Of a stretch of 64,000 nucleotides of DNA, positions 21,201-32,174 are shown in pieces. A program made the translations under genes and the position numbers. This DNA is from Alternaria dauci (lineage: Eukaryota; Ascomycota; Dothideomycetes; Pleosporales; Pleosporaceae), in NCBI RefSeq assembly GCF_042100115.1, contig NC_091280.1:2480001-2544000 (forward strand), written 5' to 3'. The notes beneath the pieces are model-generated. The model did no database searches, was not told the origin of the DNA, and worked only from the letters and a program-made list of their open reading frames with translations. Numbering within the stretch: the first letter of the stretch is position 1; the number at the start of each line of letters is the position of its first letter.

Positions 21201-23480
21201 TAGCTATCTATAGCTTTATTAATTTAGTTTCTAACTAAATTATACTATTTCTATATTCTATAGGTTTTTTATTAGCTAGTACTACTAGTACTAGATTCTT
21301 CTTAATCTAGTAGGGTACTCCGTGCTTCTCTACTACTTAGGGTAAGATTATTATTCGTATAGCCCTACTATCTATAAGTACCTTAATATTCTATCCCTAT
21401 ATAGATATAGTCGTAAGTAACTACTTCACCTAACTATTAGTATCCTATACCTTCCTAAGGGTTATTTTAGGACTACCTTTACTAGTGTAACCCTATCCCT
21501 AGTAGTATCTTAGTTTTTTAACTACCTCTTTCCTTTATACTAAGGGAAATAGCCTATATTATTCTTTAAGCTATAGTGCGTTAAGTACCTATCGTCGTAA
21601 TATAAGCTCTAATAGATATTTTAATAAGGGATCTCTTCTCTTACTATCCTTTCTTTAGGTATAGTCCTCTAGACCTTATAAATTAAGTAGTCTTTTACTT
21701 TATAAATATTTAATAAGAGTATAATATAGTAGTAGTTATCTACTTATTATACCTTTTTAAGTTAGTCTCTATAAAAAGTATATCTATTTCTATATTATAT
21801 CTATAGAAGTCTTTTATAGATCTCTACTTTCTCTAGTTTATATAAGTAGTAGTTATCTACTAAATACTTATCTACCTAAAGATTTAGGTAGTAGTACTAT
21901 TCTTAGTCTATCCTATATTCCTCTTTATCCTACTTATAGAACTTATAATCTATCTTATAGTTATACTAATATAGTTCCTTATAATCCTTAGTATCTTTTA
22001 CTTTAGTAGCTTCTTAGTTAGAGACCTTAGCTAATAGGTTATTAAAGTAGGGTTATTAGTATATTACTTTATACCTAATTACCTTAGCGTTCTTACTAGT
22101 AATAATAATTTAGCTTTAAATCTTATAGTTATTAGTAAAATATATCTTATTACTATATATCTAATACTAGTTATTAGCTAGTCGTTCTATTACGACTTTA
22201 CCCTTAACTTTCTAGTCCGTAGTCCTTAGTTTATCTATAACTAGGACTTTATTATCTAACTTAACTTATAGAATAACCTTATAGTCTTCTATATCTTCTA
22301 AGCGTACCTCCTCGTAGAGGTCTAGGTCGCTTAGGTTATTATCTAGCTCTATCTAAGTTAGGTATAGCATACCCTATTAGATTATCCTAATCTTAACAGC
22401 CGCTTATTTAACTTATTCTTCTTCGTAATCCCTAGCAAAGTATCCTATCTTCCCGTATTAGAGACATACTTTATTATTATAACGCCTCTAGCGTTCTTCC
22501 TTAGAGAGACCGTCGTATCTTTTACCTCCTTAAGTTTTCTTATCTTTAGCCTTCTCTTCTACCTTACTAGTTATAATAGTATTACTATCCTTATTATATT
22601 TTCCGCGTTACTACTTCATGTTTAGCAAGTTAGGTTAGAAGTATTTCTTCTAGTCGTTCTATTCCTAAAGCCTATTATCTATACGCGTAGCTAGCTCGAT
22701 TAGAGCGTATAGTATTCTAGGCTTATCGTAGTGTATAAGGCTGTCCTTAACATTTTCTTTAAGGCCTACTTTAAATACTATTTAAAGTGCCGTATTATCC
22801 TAATTAATCCGTGCTTACAGTTACTTAAATTCCGCCGTATATACTAATACTAACGTAGTCTACCTTAGGTAAGTAATTTTCTTCTCTACTTAGTTCTAAG
22901 TATCTACTTCTCTAAAGATATATCCTATCTCTTATTTAAACTCTATCTAACTTATAAATAAGGTATAGGTTCCTTCTTTAGTACTTATATATTCTATATC
23001 TAGTAGGTAATTATCTATATAGGGTTATATCTAATTAGAAGCCTTATCCTTTATATATATACTAGCTATAAGGATCTTTTCCTAGTTATTAGGTACCTTA
23101 TTATACTTATAGTATAAGTTAATATTAGTAAAGAATACTTATAGCTTTTCTTATTCTTTACTATATTTCTCTAGTAATACTATCTTAGGTTTCCTAGTAG
23201 CTATAGGTTATTTATTTAGGGTTATTATTAGTTACCTTATAAGCTAATTAATTATTACTTATATCTTAGTAATCTACTAAGCCTACGCGTTTATATATTA
23301 CTTAAGATTCCTTAGCTTAGTAATATTAGGGTTCTCTTCTTTATTATTAGATACCTCTAGTATCTTATTATTTTCTAAGGTAAGTTGTGCTAGTATTAAG
23401 GGTCCTAGACCCTAAGTTATATTACCTTAAGTGTTTCCCTAATAAGCTATAGCTAAATCTTAATTAGATAATTCTATTAG
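18300..23480 (-). pseudogene. Gag-pol relic of the Gypsy element
   Basis: On the minus strand, reading through stops, landmarks appear in Ty3/Gypsy order. A zinc knuckle lies at about 22428-22476, with one Cys pair position and the His turned to Tyr. Reverse transcriptase lies at about 20190-20420, with FKYIVIPFRLIN and a YINNIL box at about 20292-20312 in place of the usual Asp pair. Integrase lies at about 18480-19110 and includes PQSS-like, FTSKYQDIF and SQIERINQML segments. The changes at the active-site Asp residues are GA to AA, as expected for RIP. Protease and RNase H should lie between these blocks but were not resolved. Borders are approximate, and product loss is certain given dozens of stops. 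Confidence 0.82.
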
Positions 23481-23513
23481 TTAAACGTCTACTAATATCT
23501 AAGGTAGTTAAAG

Positions 23514-23987
23514 TGTTACACAGGGGTTTACTATACTTCTCTAAGCTTAGTCCTTACTAGGGTAAGATAGGTTTAGGCGATAGTCTGTGAGGTAGGATAT
23601 AGAATAATTAGGTGGAAAAGAGTTATTATTATAACTAAAGAATAACGCTACTAATTCTATAACGATAGAATAACTAGTTAATAATCTATGTGAGAGATAA
23701 ACTATTTGAGTTAACTACAACAAGTGTAATAATAAGATCTAACACATTCTTATACCCCTTACCTTAGGTCCTGTCCTCCTTACCCTCCCTTCTAAGAGGG
23801 AGGCCTAGGAGGGCCGTGGCCTCCCGATCCTCACTGGCCTCCCGGAGGCCAGGTCTTGGCGGGATGCCATTCCTTTCACGTGATCTGGGCCCCGCCCTAG
23901 ATCCACTTTCGTCCATCGTGTCCGCCCGATGGTCTTCCTTCATGCGACCTGCATGAAAGGGAAGCAATTCCTTGTTACCTTGTAACA
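23514..23987 (-). repeat. 5' LTR of the Gypsy element
   Basis: This is the partner of 16818-17293. The part next to the element body carries TA-type changes. From about 23690, and fully from about 23800, it keeps CA and TG dinucleotides (for example CACGTGATCTGGGCCCCGCC near 23878). RIP therefore faded within this LTR. Confidence 0.92.
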
Positions 23988-24300
23988 TGGAGAGAGGGGC
24001 AGATAAGAAAGAAAAGGCTAACATAAAGGAGCTTACTAAGGCTAATAAGCTATACAATAAAAAGATTACACAGGAGAAGCGTAATGCGCGTATAAGGGGG
24101 AAGGAAGAGCGCAACTAGCTAAAGGCTAAGAAGGCTAAGGAAGTTACTAAAAGCAAGAGAGAGAGAGCGCTAAAGGCAAGCTCGCAACTCTCAAAAAGCT
24201 ATACAAAAGCCGCCTATAGGTAAGCACAAGGCTTCACAATAAGCAGCACTAAGGAAGAAGTAGAGACGTAGTACTAGAGATAATGTAGGTAGTGCCTCGC
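23988..24300 (+). pseudogene. C-terminal part of element A transposase
   Basis: This part resumes directly after the Gypsy target duplication. It encodes a basic, helical tail (KKEKANIKELTKANKLYNKK, then RGKEERN, KAKKAKEVTKSKRERALKA) with a few TAG interruptions. The same kind of tail ends the transposase of element B (24514-24813, minus) and supports a nested insertion rather than two unrelated fragments. Confidence 0.7.
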
Positions 24301-24361
24301 GCACAGCGTGTACCCTAACACCGCTACACTAAACCAACACTTACAGCCGCAAAATCCTCTA

Positions 24362-24405
24362 CCATGCGTGACGGCCCAACGAGCCCCGCCACCCAACGAG
24401 CCACC
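24362..24405. repeat. Left terminal inverted repeat of element B
   Basis: Identical to the reverse complement of 26431-26474. It contains two CCCAACGAGCC units 17 bp apart. Confidence 0.93.
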
Positions 24406-24513
24406 TGAACACCAAAACAACCCTACAACTTGAGGCTGTAGCGCCTTGCACAATAGCTATTATCGCGACATATTTTGGTTGAGAGGTCTATAGGCATTAA
24501 TTAATATACATAG

Positions 24514-26385
24514 CTATTGATATCGCGTAGAAGGGGTGATGTTGCGGCTACGTCGTGACCTGAGAGGTGGCGCGCCTACAACAGCACCTCGAGGCTCTCT
24601 ACTACCTTGAGGCCTCGCGATAGGCCTCTTTTTTTGAGTAGCCTTTGCAGTAGCCTTAAGGCTACTTCTCTTTCTCTTCTGGGCAGGTTTGTAGGCTTGT
24701 TGGAGTAGTTTTGCTGTCCTGCGAGCAGCTGCCCTAGAGGCCTTTTCAGCAGCCTCCTCTGCCTTCTCCTTCTCCCTCACTATCCTAGCTGCAGCCCTTG
24801 CTTGACGCCTCATCTCCTTCTCTCTTAACTTTGCCTCCCTTGCCTCCTCACGAAGCCTGCTTGTCTCGGCTTTTTAGAGTTGTACTTGCTCCTCCTCAAG
24901 CACCTGAAGCTGCTGGCGATCACGTGCCTCCCTCACCTTCCTTAGAGACCAGACTACACCTCCACCGTGATACTCCTTAGGTTCCTGAACTAGGAGAGGC
25001 TTGCCTCGCTTCCTGCGCGTTCGCTCATTGATCAGAGCCTCGCGTAGGCCCTTAACTTCATGCTCAAGAAGAGTCTTTTGAGTTGAGATTTAGTAGAAAG
25101 CTTGGCTTAGCTTTTGAGCTCGTCTATCACCTCGATCCTTCACTACCTGACGCAGCAGGCCTTCAGTCTTCCTCCAGTTTGAGGCACTTAAGGCTGAGGA
25201 CTCGCTATCGCTTGCAGAAGTAGGTGCAGGAAAGCGTCGTAGTATAACATCAGGATTAAAGGGCGAGAGGCCTGTAGCCTCAAAGGCCTTAAGGATTGTT
25301 GTTTCTTTGAAAGAGGCCTGCCAGGCGCGATAGAAGAGGGGGAAGAAATCCCTCTTGCTCATTGATACGAGTCCCTAGCTCCTCTCTATAAATGCTGAGA
25401 TCTCGTTTGAGTACGCTGTTGAGAGGGGCTTAAATAGAGAGACGTCGAGAGGCTGCAGCGTGTGGGTTGAGTGAGGAGGATACACAGCAAGGAGGATCTT
25501 GTTCTGGTCACAATATTCGATAAAATCCATTGTGAGGTGAGATCCATAGCCATCGAGAATGAGTAATCGATAGCTTGAGCGAGCCTTTGCCTTCGTGGCT
25601 TGATCAAACACTCGTTTAAGCCAGGCAAGGCCTATCTTATTGTTTGTCCAGCCTGAAGGCGATGAGGAGAAGAAGGCTTGATGGTTCTGAGGGTCAAAAG
25701 CCTGTAGCCAGGTATCCTGTATTGAGCTGGAGTCTGACTGATAGATTAGGGTTGGCTCAAGGTGAGATCTATCAGCGCATATACAGGCCAGCACGGTTAT
25801 CCACTCTCGCGAGCCATCCTGGATATTATTCCTCCTCTTTCTATCCTCATACGAGGCCTTGCTGAAGATCCTCTTTGAGCGGCCTACAACACCAAGGAGG
25901 AAGCCCTTCTCATCCATATTGTATGTGTGACGAGGCTCAACGTGATACTGCTCTATCTTCTCGCGTAGAAGGTCGAAGTAGAGCCTATACTTCCTCCCTG
26001 AATCAGCCTTGTGGCGATTGTTGTCAATACCTGTTGTCCATTTTGAAACAAGCTTATCAGGATATCGCTGAACAAAGCGATCAACCCAGCGTTCTCCAAG
26101 CTCTCTCTTTGCAACCTGTGAGCCAAAATTTCGCATCATAGCTCGCGTAGGTGGTAGGCCTTGCCTTGTAAGGCGTTCAATGTAGCGTAAGAGCTCCTGC
26201 TCCTGCTGTAGGTGGAGAGCCTGTCGATTCTGAGCCTCAAGGCTGCGCGTTACTGATTGGTGTTGGTGCCTTCGCGAGAGTGTTGTGCGATCACAACCAT
26301 ATATTTCTGAGATTCTTCTGTAGCTAAATTGTTCTCCAGGTCTAAGCGATTCTATAGCTGCAAGCGCAGCCTCTATTGGGGTCAT
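24514..26385 (-). pseudogene. Pogo transposase of element B, three nonsense codons
   Basis: The likely start is the ATG at 26385 (MTPIEAALAAIESL). The frame is also open upstream to an ATG inside the terminal repeat at 26472. Domain order is: a psq/CENP-B-type helix-turn-helix (FSYRRISEIYGCDRTTLSRRH), a Tc5-type DNA-binding domain (LLRYIERLTRQGLPPTRAMM to VDRFVQRYPDKL), then DDE_1 with NMDEKGF, LLILDGYGSHLTMDF and PPHSTHTLQPLDVSLFKPL, and finally a basic coiled tail. One continuous frame runs to 24514, broken only by a TAG at 25375-25377, a TAA at 25090-25092 and a TAA at 24874-24876. Each fits a single C-to-T change in a Gln codon. The catalytic Asp residues I can see are intact. Confidence 0.92.
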
Positions 26386-26430
26386 ATTGCTGGAGTTATC
26401 GCGTGTTGAAGTGGTAGTGTTGTTTTGGTG

Positions 26431-26474
26431 GGTGGCTCGTTGGGTGGCGGGGCTCGTTGGGCCGTCACGCATGG
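26431..26474. repeat. Right terminal inverted repeat of element B
   Basis: This is the partner of 24362-24405 and is followed by the TA target duplication at 26475-26476. The transposase reading frame is open through it. Confidence 0.93.
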
Positions 26475-26751
26475 TAGCCTAGAAAGTATTAGTAAGAAAG
26501 ATTATCGCATAGGTCTATAGAGTACTCTACTAAGTTGCCTTATAATAACTACTTATCTATGTAGCTCAACAGCCTCAATTTTGTGTAACCCGTTTTAGTG
26601 TTGCGCGTGCACTGACTGACGGCGTGCATTGAGTGCATGGACAGGGTACTGTCGTAGCTTTTGTCGTGTTGGCGCCCAAGACTCTTACGCGACAACAGCG
26701 CTTGCTTTCGTCCACAGAGCCCGTGCTGCCATCAACGTCATTCGGAGCAAG

Positions 26752-27976
26752 ATGACGTGCCAAACACAAATCGATCGTCAGCGTTTGTTCTTGAAATATC
26801 GCGAACTTTTCGTTGGCCGGAACGCGTGCGTGCGAAAAAGGAGGGTGGTTCGTAAACTCGTTTCAAATCAACCGCCTGTCCCAGGTGACTCTGTAGGCGA
26901 TAGTCATATCGACCGAATCGTCCCTTCTCTCGTATCCCTTCTCAAGTGTCGTGTCTTCGAGTCTGAGGAGGAGGCAAGGAAGCACTTTCCGGACCTGTTT
27001 TCGGAACCGCCCCAGGAACCATCGGCTAAGAACATCTTGAAGAAGCGTAAGGCATCATCTGGGAGATCCATCGAGGACAAATGTATGTTGCAAGCCGCTC
27101 ATGTTGAAGAACCGACTGGGGGAACTGCAGCTGGTAAGATTGCTGCGTCATTGCTTTTCGATACAAAAAGTCTCACATAACTCAGACGCGGGCGTTCGCA
27201 TCGCCAGTAGTAGAGAGACTGGATCCGCTTGCTTAGTCTTACATCGCCCTAGAATTCCCTTCCAGATCCAACATCGCGTATTGTCTATGGCCCAGCAGAT
27301 CCTTGAAGAGTCATGCTTCAACTTCATCAGAGCATGGCTTCCCTCTTTGCTCGAGGAGCGTGGCTGGCGTTGTGCAGCTGCAGTCGAGCTTACAAAGTGG
27401 CTCTGTGTCATCAAGAAGCATATGAAGTCTCTGCCTGACAACTGCATGAGCATCGCTGAACGAGCGTCTTTCAACAAGCTGGTCCCACTCGTCGCTCAAC
27501 TGCGCCACGCTGCAGTCCATCGCTTGCACCTTCCGTCCGACCGGTTGCTATCACAGATATACTCTGCCAGTATGCTAGTCGAAGCTTTACGGGAAGAGAC
27601 GGGCAAAGCGAGTTTGCAAACTATGTATGCACAGGTGGACACCCACGTCAAAAAGATGAATCAGGATGTGGAGGCAATGAATCAAGAGGGTAGAAAAAGG
27701 ATCATCCAGATACAAGCGGAAAGAGAAAAGCTCCGCCAGGAGGAGCTACTACTCCACCAATCCATGGCGCAGCAGCTGATCAACATTTCTGTGGTAGCTG
27801 GTCAATCGCTCACCGAATCCATGGCCACGGCTTTCCCTCCGGGTATGCCGGGTGCTGTAGGATCGTCGGAGAACATGGCCACGGAGGACGAGCGTGCGAC
27901 GAATGATGACCTCCACGTCACTATCAACGATACAGATATTGAAAGTGACGAAGGTAAGCTGCAAGCGGAACTTTAG
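26752..27976 (+). CDS. Two-exon conserved fungal hypothetical protein
   Basis: Exons 26752-27133 and 27186-27976 join in frame across a 52-bp intron (GTAAGA...CTCAG) to give 390 aa. Without the intron, the first frame would end at 27180. The middle contains LVPLVAQLRHAAVHRLHLPSDRLLSQIYSASMLVEAL, which I recall from a family of unnamed fungal proteins with a recurrent (L/I)RH(A/T)AVHR motif. After this comes a long coiled coil (about residues 265-320, rich in Gln, Glu, Lys) and an acidic tail. The N-terminal third is basic, with a KKRKAS stretch that could be a nuclear signal. An upstream exon is possible, because AG acceptors precede the ATG. Role unknown. Confidence 0.72.
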
Positions 27977-28340
27977 CAGTTGAGAAAGGATATTTTTTGG
28001 GCTCCTACAGAAACTATAGCTTTCACAGCAGCGCTGCCAACAGCACTGTGAGCGCTACCTCTTTTCCACCGCACGGTGAGCTTGTCTCTAGTACGGCAGG
28101 GATGGGTGTGGAATGATGACTGAGTGTCGTACACACCGCGGAAAACCAGGTGCACAAGAGTGTATGTGCCATGGCCACAGACATGTTTGACCACACTACG
28201 ACAGCCTCTCATATATCAATAGGAGCTAGAGCTTAGTGCACTGTGGGATTGTTATTGACACTTTCGCTGTCTGCACGGAGAAACTGCCGAGATACATGTG
28301 CTTCACGTGAGCTTAACCTCCAACCCAAATCTTGATACCT
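27977..28340. other. Short intergenic stretch between convergent genes
   Basis: It separates the 3' ends of the two-exon gene and the transposon-split gene. Nothing is recognised in it. Confidence 0.4.
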
Positions 28341-29504
28341 CTATTCATCCATCCTCGAAGCAATCGCCAAAGTCTGCTCGGTAAACTTTCTCTTTACATG
28401 TTTCTGCTTCTCTACCAGCTCCCTACGTTGCGTGTGCAACATCTCAATCCGCTTGTCGATATCGCCAATTTGACTCGTAAGATTCTGATCCGTGGCAAGC
28501 ACCTCCAAGACTATCCCAGCGAGGTCTTCGAACTCTGCATCATCAGCGGTGCGCTTCGTGAGTCGCGATATTGAAGTGTCGACTGCGTTCACCTCATCAT
28601 TCAGTTGCTCCGCGTAGGCAGTTGACGGGCGCGGAGAAGCAATTGAAGATGTGCTGGGCAACGATAAAAGACCGTTTGTAATCTCGGCGGTAGTGGGTTG
28701 GACAGGGCTTTCGTCGATGGCTGGGCTTGCCTCTTCCGGTGTAGTCCTAGGCTCACTTTGTCGTTCGCAGTCGATTGAGGGTGGTCTGGCAGAAGCAGCT
28801 CCCATCCGCTCGGCAATGTATTCAAGCGCACTCCGCAAGCGCTCAGGAAAAGCCTTTGTCTCTCTGAGCACGCAACTCTTTGCTACTCCAGCAGCTATGA
28901 AGTACCACTTTACCATCAGTGTGAGTCGTGCTTTCTCGTCTTGGCCGATTTTGTGGGCACTTTCTAGATAAGTCTTGTTGAAGGGATGCAGGATGCGCTG
29001 TTTGGCAACATCTTCAGAGCGAATGACTGTCCTCGAGAGTGCGTGCGTATCTTCGATGTAGAACTCGATCCTGTGGTATTCGCGTGGCTTTCGCATATAT
29101 GCATAGATATCGTTGTCGTGTTCTTTATGATAGCCAACAAAGAGCTTTCTTGGCTGGGCATCGAGGAAGAAGTCCTGGTGTACGAATCGAACCTCGTCTG
29201 CCCCAGGTAGATTTTCCAGCAAGTAAAGCACGCCGTATGAACCCAAGTAATCGTGCAATTTGTCCAGATCAGTATGCTCATCGCCGCCCATGCTAACTAA
29301 CGGGCATTTTGCAGGGCTTTTGTCTGGGTTAACAAGCTGCTTGGTCCCCTTTGCTTCTGGGCTAGGACGACCGTGGTAACTTGAACGTTGGTCTTGCGCG
29401 CTCCTAGGTGCTTCGGGTTCCGGTGTTCCAGATTCTCCTTCGGCACGTTTCTTCGCATCGATGTCCTGTAGTGCCTTAAAAAATTGCGGACAATAATTGA
29501 CATA

Positions 29505-31358
29505 ACATGGATGGCAAGCGAGCGGCGCAGGCAAGCGAGCGGCGCACCCTACCAACTTTTGCAACTTCAAAGCGACATATCTTAACAACGCGATAATATT
29601 ATTACTAGATATTAATATAGTAAACTACTCTATATTAATAGTATCTGCGTTACATATGCGTGAGTTATACCTAGTCTCCTTACACCTAGTGTAGCGCCTT
29701 TAAGCGCGCTAGCTAAGGCCTAATCGCGCTCCTCCTTAACGCTCTTTATAAGCAATCTACTAGTTAGCCTTATTTTAAGCTAGTATATCCTCTCTAGCGC
29801 CCTTTATAAGTACTCTATACTTCTATATACGCCTTTTAGAGCGCCGCCTACGCGCTAAGGCTGCGCTATTAGCCTTCTTAAGGCTAGTAATCTAATTATA
29901 TATTAGCTTAGTTAAGAGTATTATTACCTTAGCCCCTTTCTTAAGCTAGTTAATAACCTTAATAATTAAAGCTAGTAATAAACTCTTATACTAGCGTACG
30001 CGCTTATATATAAGGCTTAACTAAGCCTTAAGCTTACGCGCGTTACTTAGCGTTTAAGCTACCTAGGGAGCCTCTAGTAGAGCTACTAGAGGAGTAGGTA
30101 TACGTAGCTGTATATCTAGCTTTAATAGAATAGCCTCTAGTTATAGAGGAATAAGGCCTACGCTATAGAAGGCTAAGTAAATATTAGCTAGCGTAAATAC
30201 TTAATTAAACGCTGCCTTAAACGCTAGCAGAAACTCTAGCTTAGTAATATAGTTAATATAGTTATATATAAGGCTCTCTACCTTATAGCTATACACGCGC
30301 TTTAATAGTAAGAAGTAGCTAATATTAAGTAGCTATAGTAGGTAGGATAAGTAAGGAGGTATATAGAGTGTATAGATATTATTCTCCTTATAGAGCTCTT
30401 AGAACGCTAGAGATTAGTAGCTCTTATAGCTATTAATAATAAGTAGGTAACGCGCGCCTATACTATAAGCCTACGTATAAGCGTTAAAGTGCTTTAGCTA
30501 CTTAACTCTAAGCTTATTATTTATCTAGCTATTATCGCTAACTACGATTACCTAGTCGCGTAGGATCTTAGCTTCCTTATACTAAGCTAATAGGTAGTAC
30601 TAGCTAGCGAAGATAAGGAACAGTAGGACTAACTAGCTAGCAGCGCTAATAGCAGCGATTAGCGTTACCTACTTATAATTACCTAGCTAAATACTCTTCT
30701 ACCTATCTCTTCTCTCTAATCCTATAATAACTAGCTACGTTATAATCTTACCTATTATAAAGCTAGTCTTATTAAAGTTATAAGTATCCTTATTATAGAT
30801 ACTAAGCTTAGCCTTTATCTCTTCTATAAGCTTAAACCACCTCTTTATTAATATCGCATCCTTATATAGAGCTCTCTACCTATTATACGCTTAGTTAAAA
30901 CATGTCTAAAGACTATCTATACGCTTAACAAAGTTAGCTAGCTACTTCTACCTAACCTAGCTAGCGCCGCGTACAGCTAGCAGCTTATTAGCTATATTAC
31001 GTACAGCTACGTAGGTAGGCGCAAACCCGCGCTAATCTAGCTAAAGTATATAGCTAATAATTACCTCCTCTTCTCTCTAGGTAAGCTTCCTTAAGTTAGG
31101 CTAGCAATTGCGTTAGGTAGGTACACTAGCGCGTTAGCGGCGGAGCGTTATTTTGGCTACGTTATAGACTACTGCAGTAGTACGGGTACCTTAAATCTAG
31201 TACGCATTAATAGATAAGATAGTAAGCTAAATATCTACTTTATTTAATAGTAGTTAAGTAGCGCTGCGTTGAGCCATTATAGATTAAGATCAGTAAGGTG
31301 AGTAAAGTTGGTGGGGTGCGCCGCTCGCTTGCCTGCGCCGCTCGCTTGCCATCCATGT
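29505..31358 (-). mobile_element. Fot-like element, RIP-degraded, inserted at TA
   Basis: TA duplications lie at 29503-29504 and 31359-31360. The terminal inverted repeats are about 55 bp (29505-29559 and 31304-31358) with a single mismatch. Each contains a perfect tandem pair of the 17-mer GGCAAGCGAGCGGCGCA. The interior, from about 29580 to 31300, is saturated with TA-type mutations, while the terminal repeats and the host gene outside are not. The length of 1854 bp fits Fot1-class elements. Confidence 0.93.
29650..31277 (-). pseudogene. RIP-destroyed Fot-type transposase
   Basis: From the ATG at 31277 and reading through stops, the frame shows a helix-turn-helix region, then a DDE_1 core. 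In order these are YNFNKTSFIIGKI (first catalytic region, Asp to Asn), SERR-like, VVSDNS, RYLLIINSYKSY (second catalytic Asp lost), YLSYLLQLLNISYF, and SYKVESLIYNYINYITKLEF. These are the landmarks of Fot1/Fot5 transposases rather than the other pogo group in this window. Dozens of TAG/TAA codons and loss of both visible Asp residues make it certainly inactive. The end coordinate is approximate. Confidence 0.8.
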
Positions 31359-32174
31359 TAGTCAACATCGGGCTCAATGATATTCATGAAGCACCATTGA
31401 ACAACGATGCCGAGGTTCTTCTTCCCCAGCTCAGAGGGGTCGGCGCTGTACCTAAATGGCGCATTGAGTGACAATTTCACCACTTCGTCTGGCGCAAGAG
31501 CTGGCGCTGTGGATGCATTGAGTCGACGATCAGTGGGCTTTAAGCAATACTGCACCCTGCGTGGGCTGCCACCAAAGCTTCTCATGAAGGCAAGGATCTC
31601 GCGTCCATCGCAGGTGCCTATCACAAGCGCTTTTGGCGGTGTTGCTACAGGATGAGACACCCACTTCATCGAGTTGTGGGCCGGTAGTGCGGCGATCAGG
31701 TCACCTGCGCCATAGTAGGCGATGCGCTGCTTGATTATGCTGAGCGCCATGACTGTATGTCGTGCGCGAAACAATGACAATGCAGCAGAGAAGGCACGGG
31801 AAGCGCGGCGCTAAGGAGCTGACGAAGAGAGTCGATGCGTTGCTGATAGCAGTGCTGTTTCCATAGGCGCACAGCGAAAGTTGCAGAGTGTTATGGCAAT
31901 GATGAATGATGGAGAGTAAGATTGCCAATAGTCTTCGCGACTGAGCCGAACACCTGGATGTCTGGGCGACCTACCGTGCCTGTGCGTAATCCGAGCTAGT
32001 TCGCAATCTGAGCCACCCTACTAATATTAGACGATTAGAAAAATGAGGTTATTAAGCTACACGAAATAGCTATTATTATAAGATTTTTTAGAGTATTACT
32101 ATATAGACGCTTCTATAGTGTTTACACTACTTATATCTTACTAGCGTCTTAATTTAGCGCCTACGCGCGCTATT

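Larger units (their letters stand above)
16818..23987 (-). mobile_element. Ty3/Gypsy LTR retrotransposon, RIP-degraded
   Basis: Two long terminal repeats of 476 and 474 bp bound a 7170-bp element read on the minus strand. The LTR ends are TGTTACA...TGTAACA in the right copy and TATTATA...TATAATA in the RIP-mutated left copy. The flanking 5-mers are TAGAG (16813-16817) and TGGAG (23988-23992), the same target duplication with one G changed to A. A purine tract (AAGAGGGGGGG on the minus strand, about 17297-17310) abuts the left LTR as expected for the polypurine tract. A zinc knuckle, reverse transcriptase and integrase follow in Gypsy order. The body is saturated with TA dinucleotides and stops, so the element cannot be autonomous. 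Confidence 0.93.
15600..24359 (+). mobile_element. Pogo-type element A, split by a Gypsy element
   Basis: Transposase-like sequence runs from about 15612 to 16817, stops at the Gypsy element, and resumes in the same orientation at 23988. Its C-terminal basic coiled region then continues to about 24300. On the left, residues like RVARFLHRHQDELTSQWSTSIDRKRHAADS are unmutated. From about 15720 every expected CA is TA, giving many TAG/TAA codons. The tract after the Gypsy insertion (RGADKKEKANIKELTKANKLYNKK) is only lightly mutated. The element's own terminal repeats were not recognised. Sequence past 26476 may be its right arm, displaced by element B, but that is inference. Confidence 0.75.
24362..26474 (-). 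mobile_element. Pogo-type element B, full length with perfect terminal repeats
   Basis: TA dinucleotides flank the element at 24360-24361 and 26475-26476. Its 44-bp terminal inverted repeats (24362-24405 and 26431-26474), starting CCATGCGTGACGG, are identical, and similarity continues to about 55 bp around a small indel. The total length is 2113 bp, and a single transposase frame fills most of it on the minus strand. Within each repeat the 11-mer CCCAACGAGCC recurs exactly 17 bp apart. RIP damage is minimal, so this copy is young. Confidence 0.95.
28341..31750 (-). pseudogene. Unrecognised gene split by a Fot-like transposon
   Basis: The 5' part (31750-31361) ends in ...NIIEPDVD, directly before a stop created by the insertion. 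The 3' part (29502-28341) begins YVNYCPQFFKALQDID. Removing 29505-31358 and one TA joins GAC-TAT-GTC in frame and gives a continuous 517-aa protein with no other stop, so the host gene was intact when the element landed. Visible features are GTCDGREILAFMRS near the N-terminus, a central TDLDKLHDYLGSYGVLYLLENLP region, a low-complexity Ser/Thr/Pro stretch, and a C-terminal coiled coil (RIEMLHTQRRELVEKQKHVKRKF). I do not recognise the family. The host halves show almost no RIP. The truncated halves may still be transcribed, but no normal product is expected. Confidence 0.8.

Noticed and set aside
15720..23560. An AT-rich block that might be a centromere core or replication origin
   Set aside because: The bias is toward TA dinucleotides from CpA loss over a recognisable pogo plus Gypsy structure. 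RIP explains it without a special chromosomal role.
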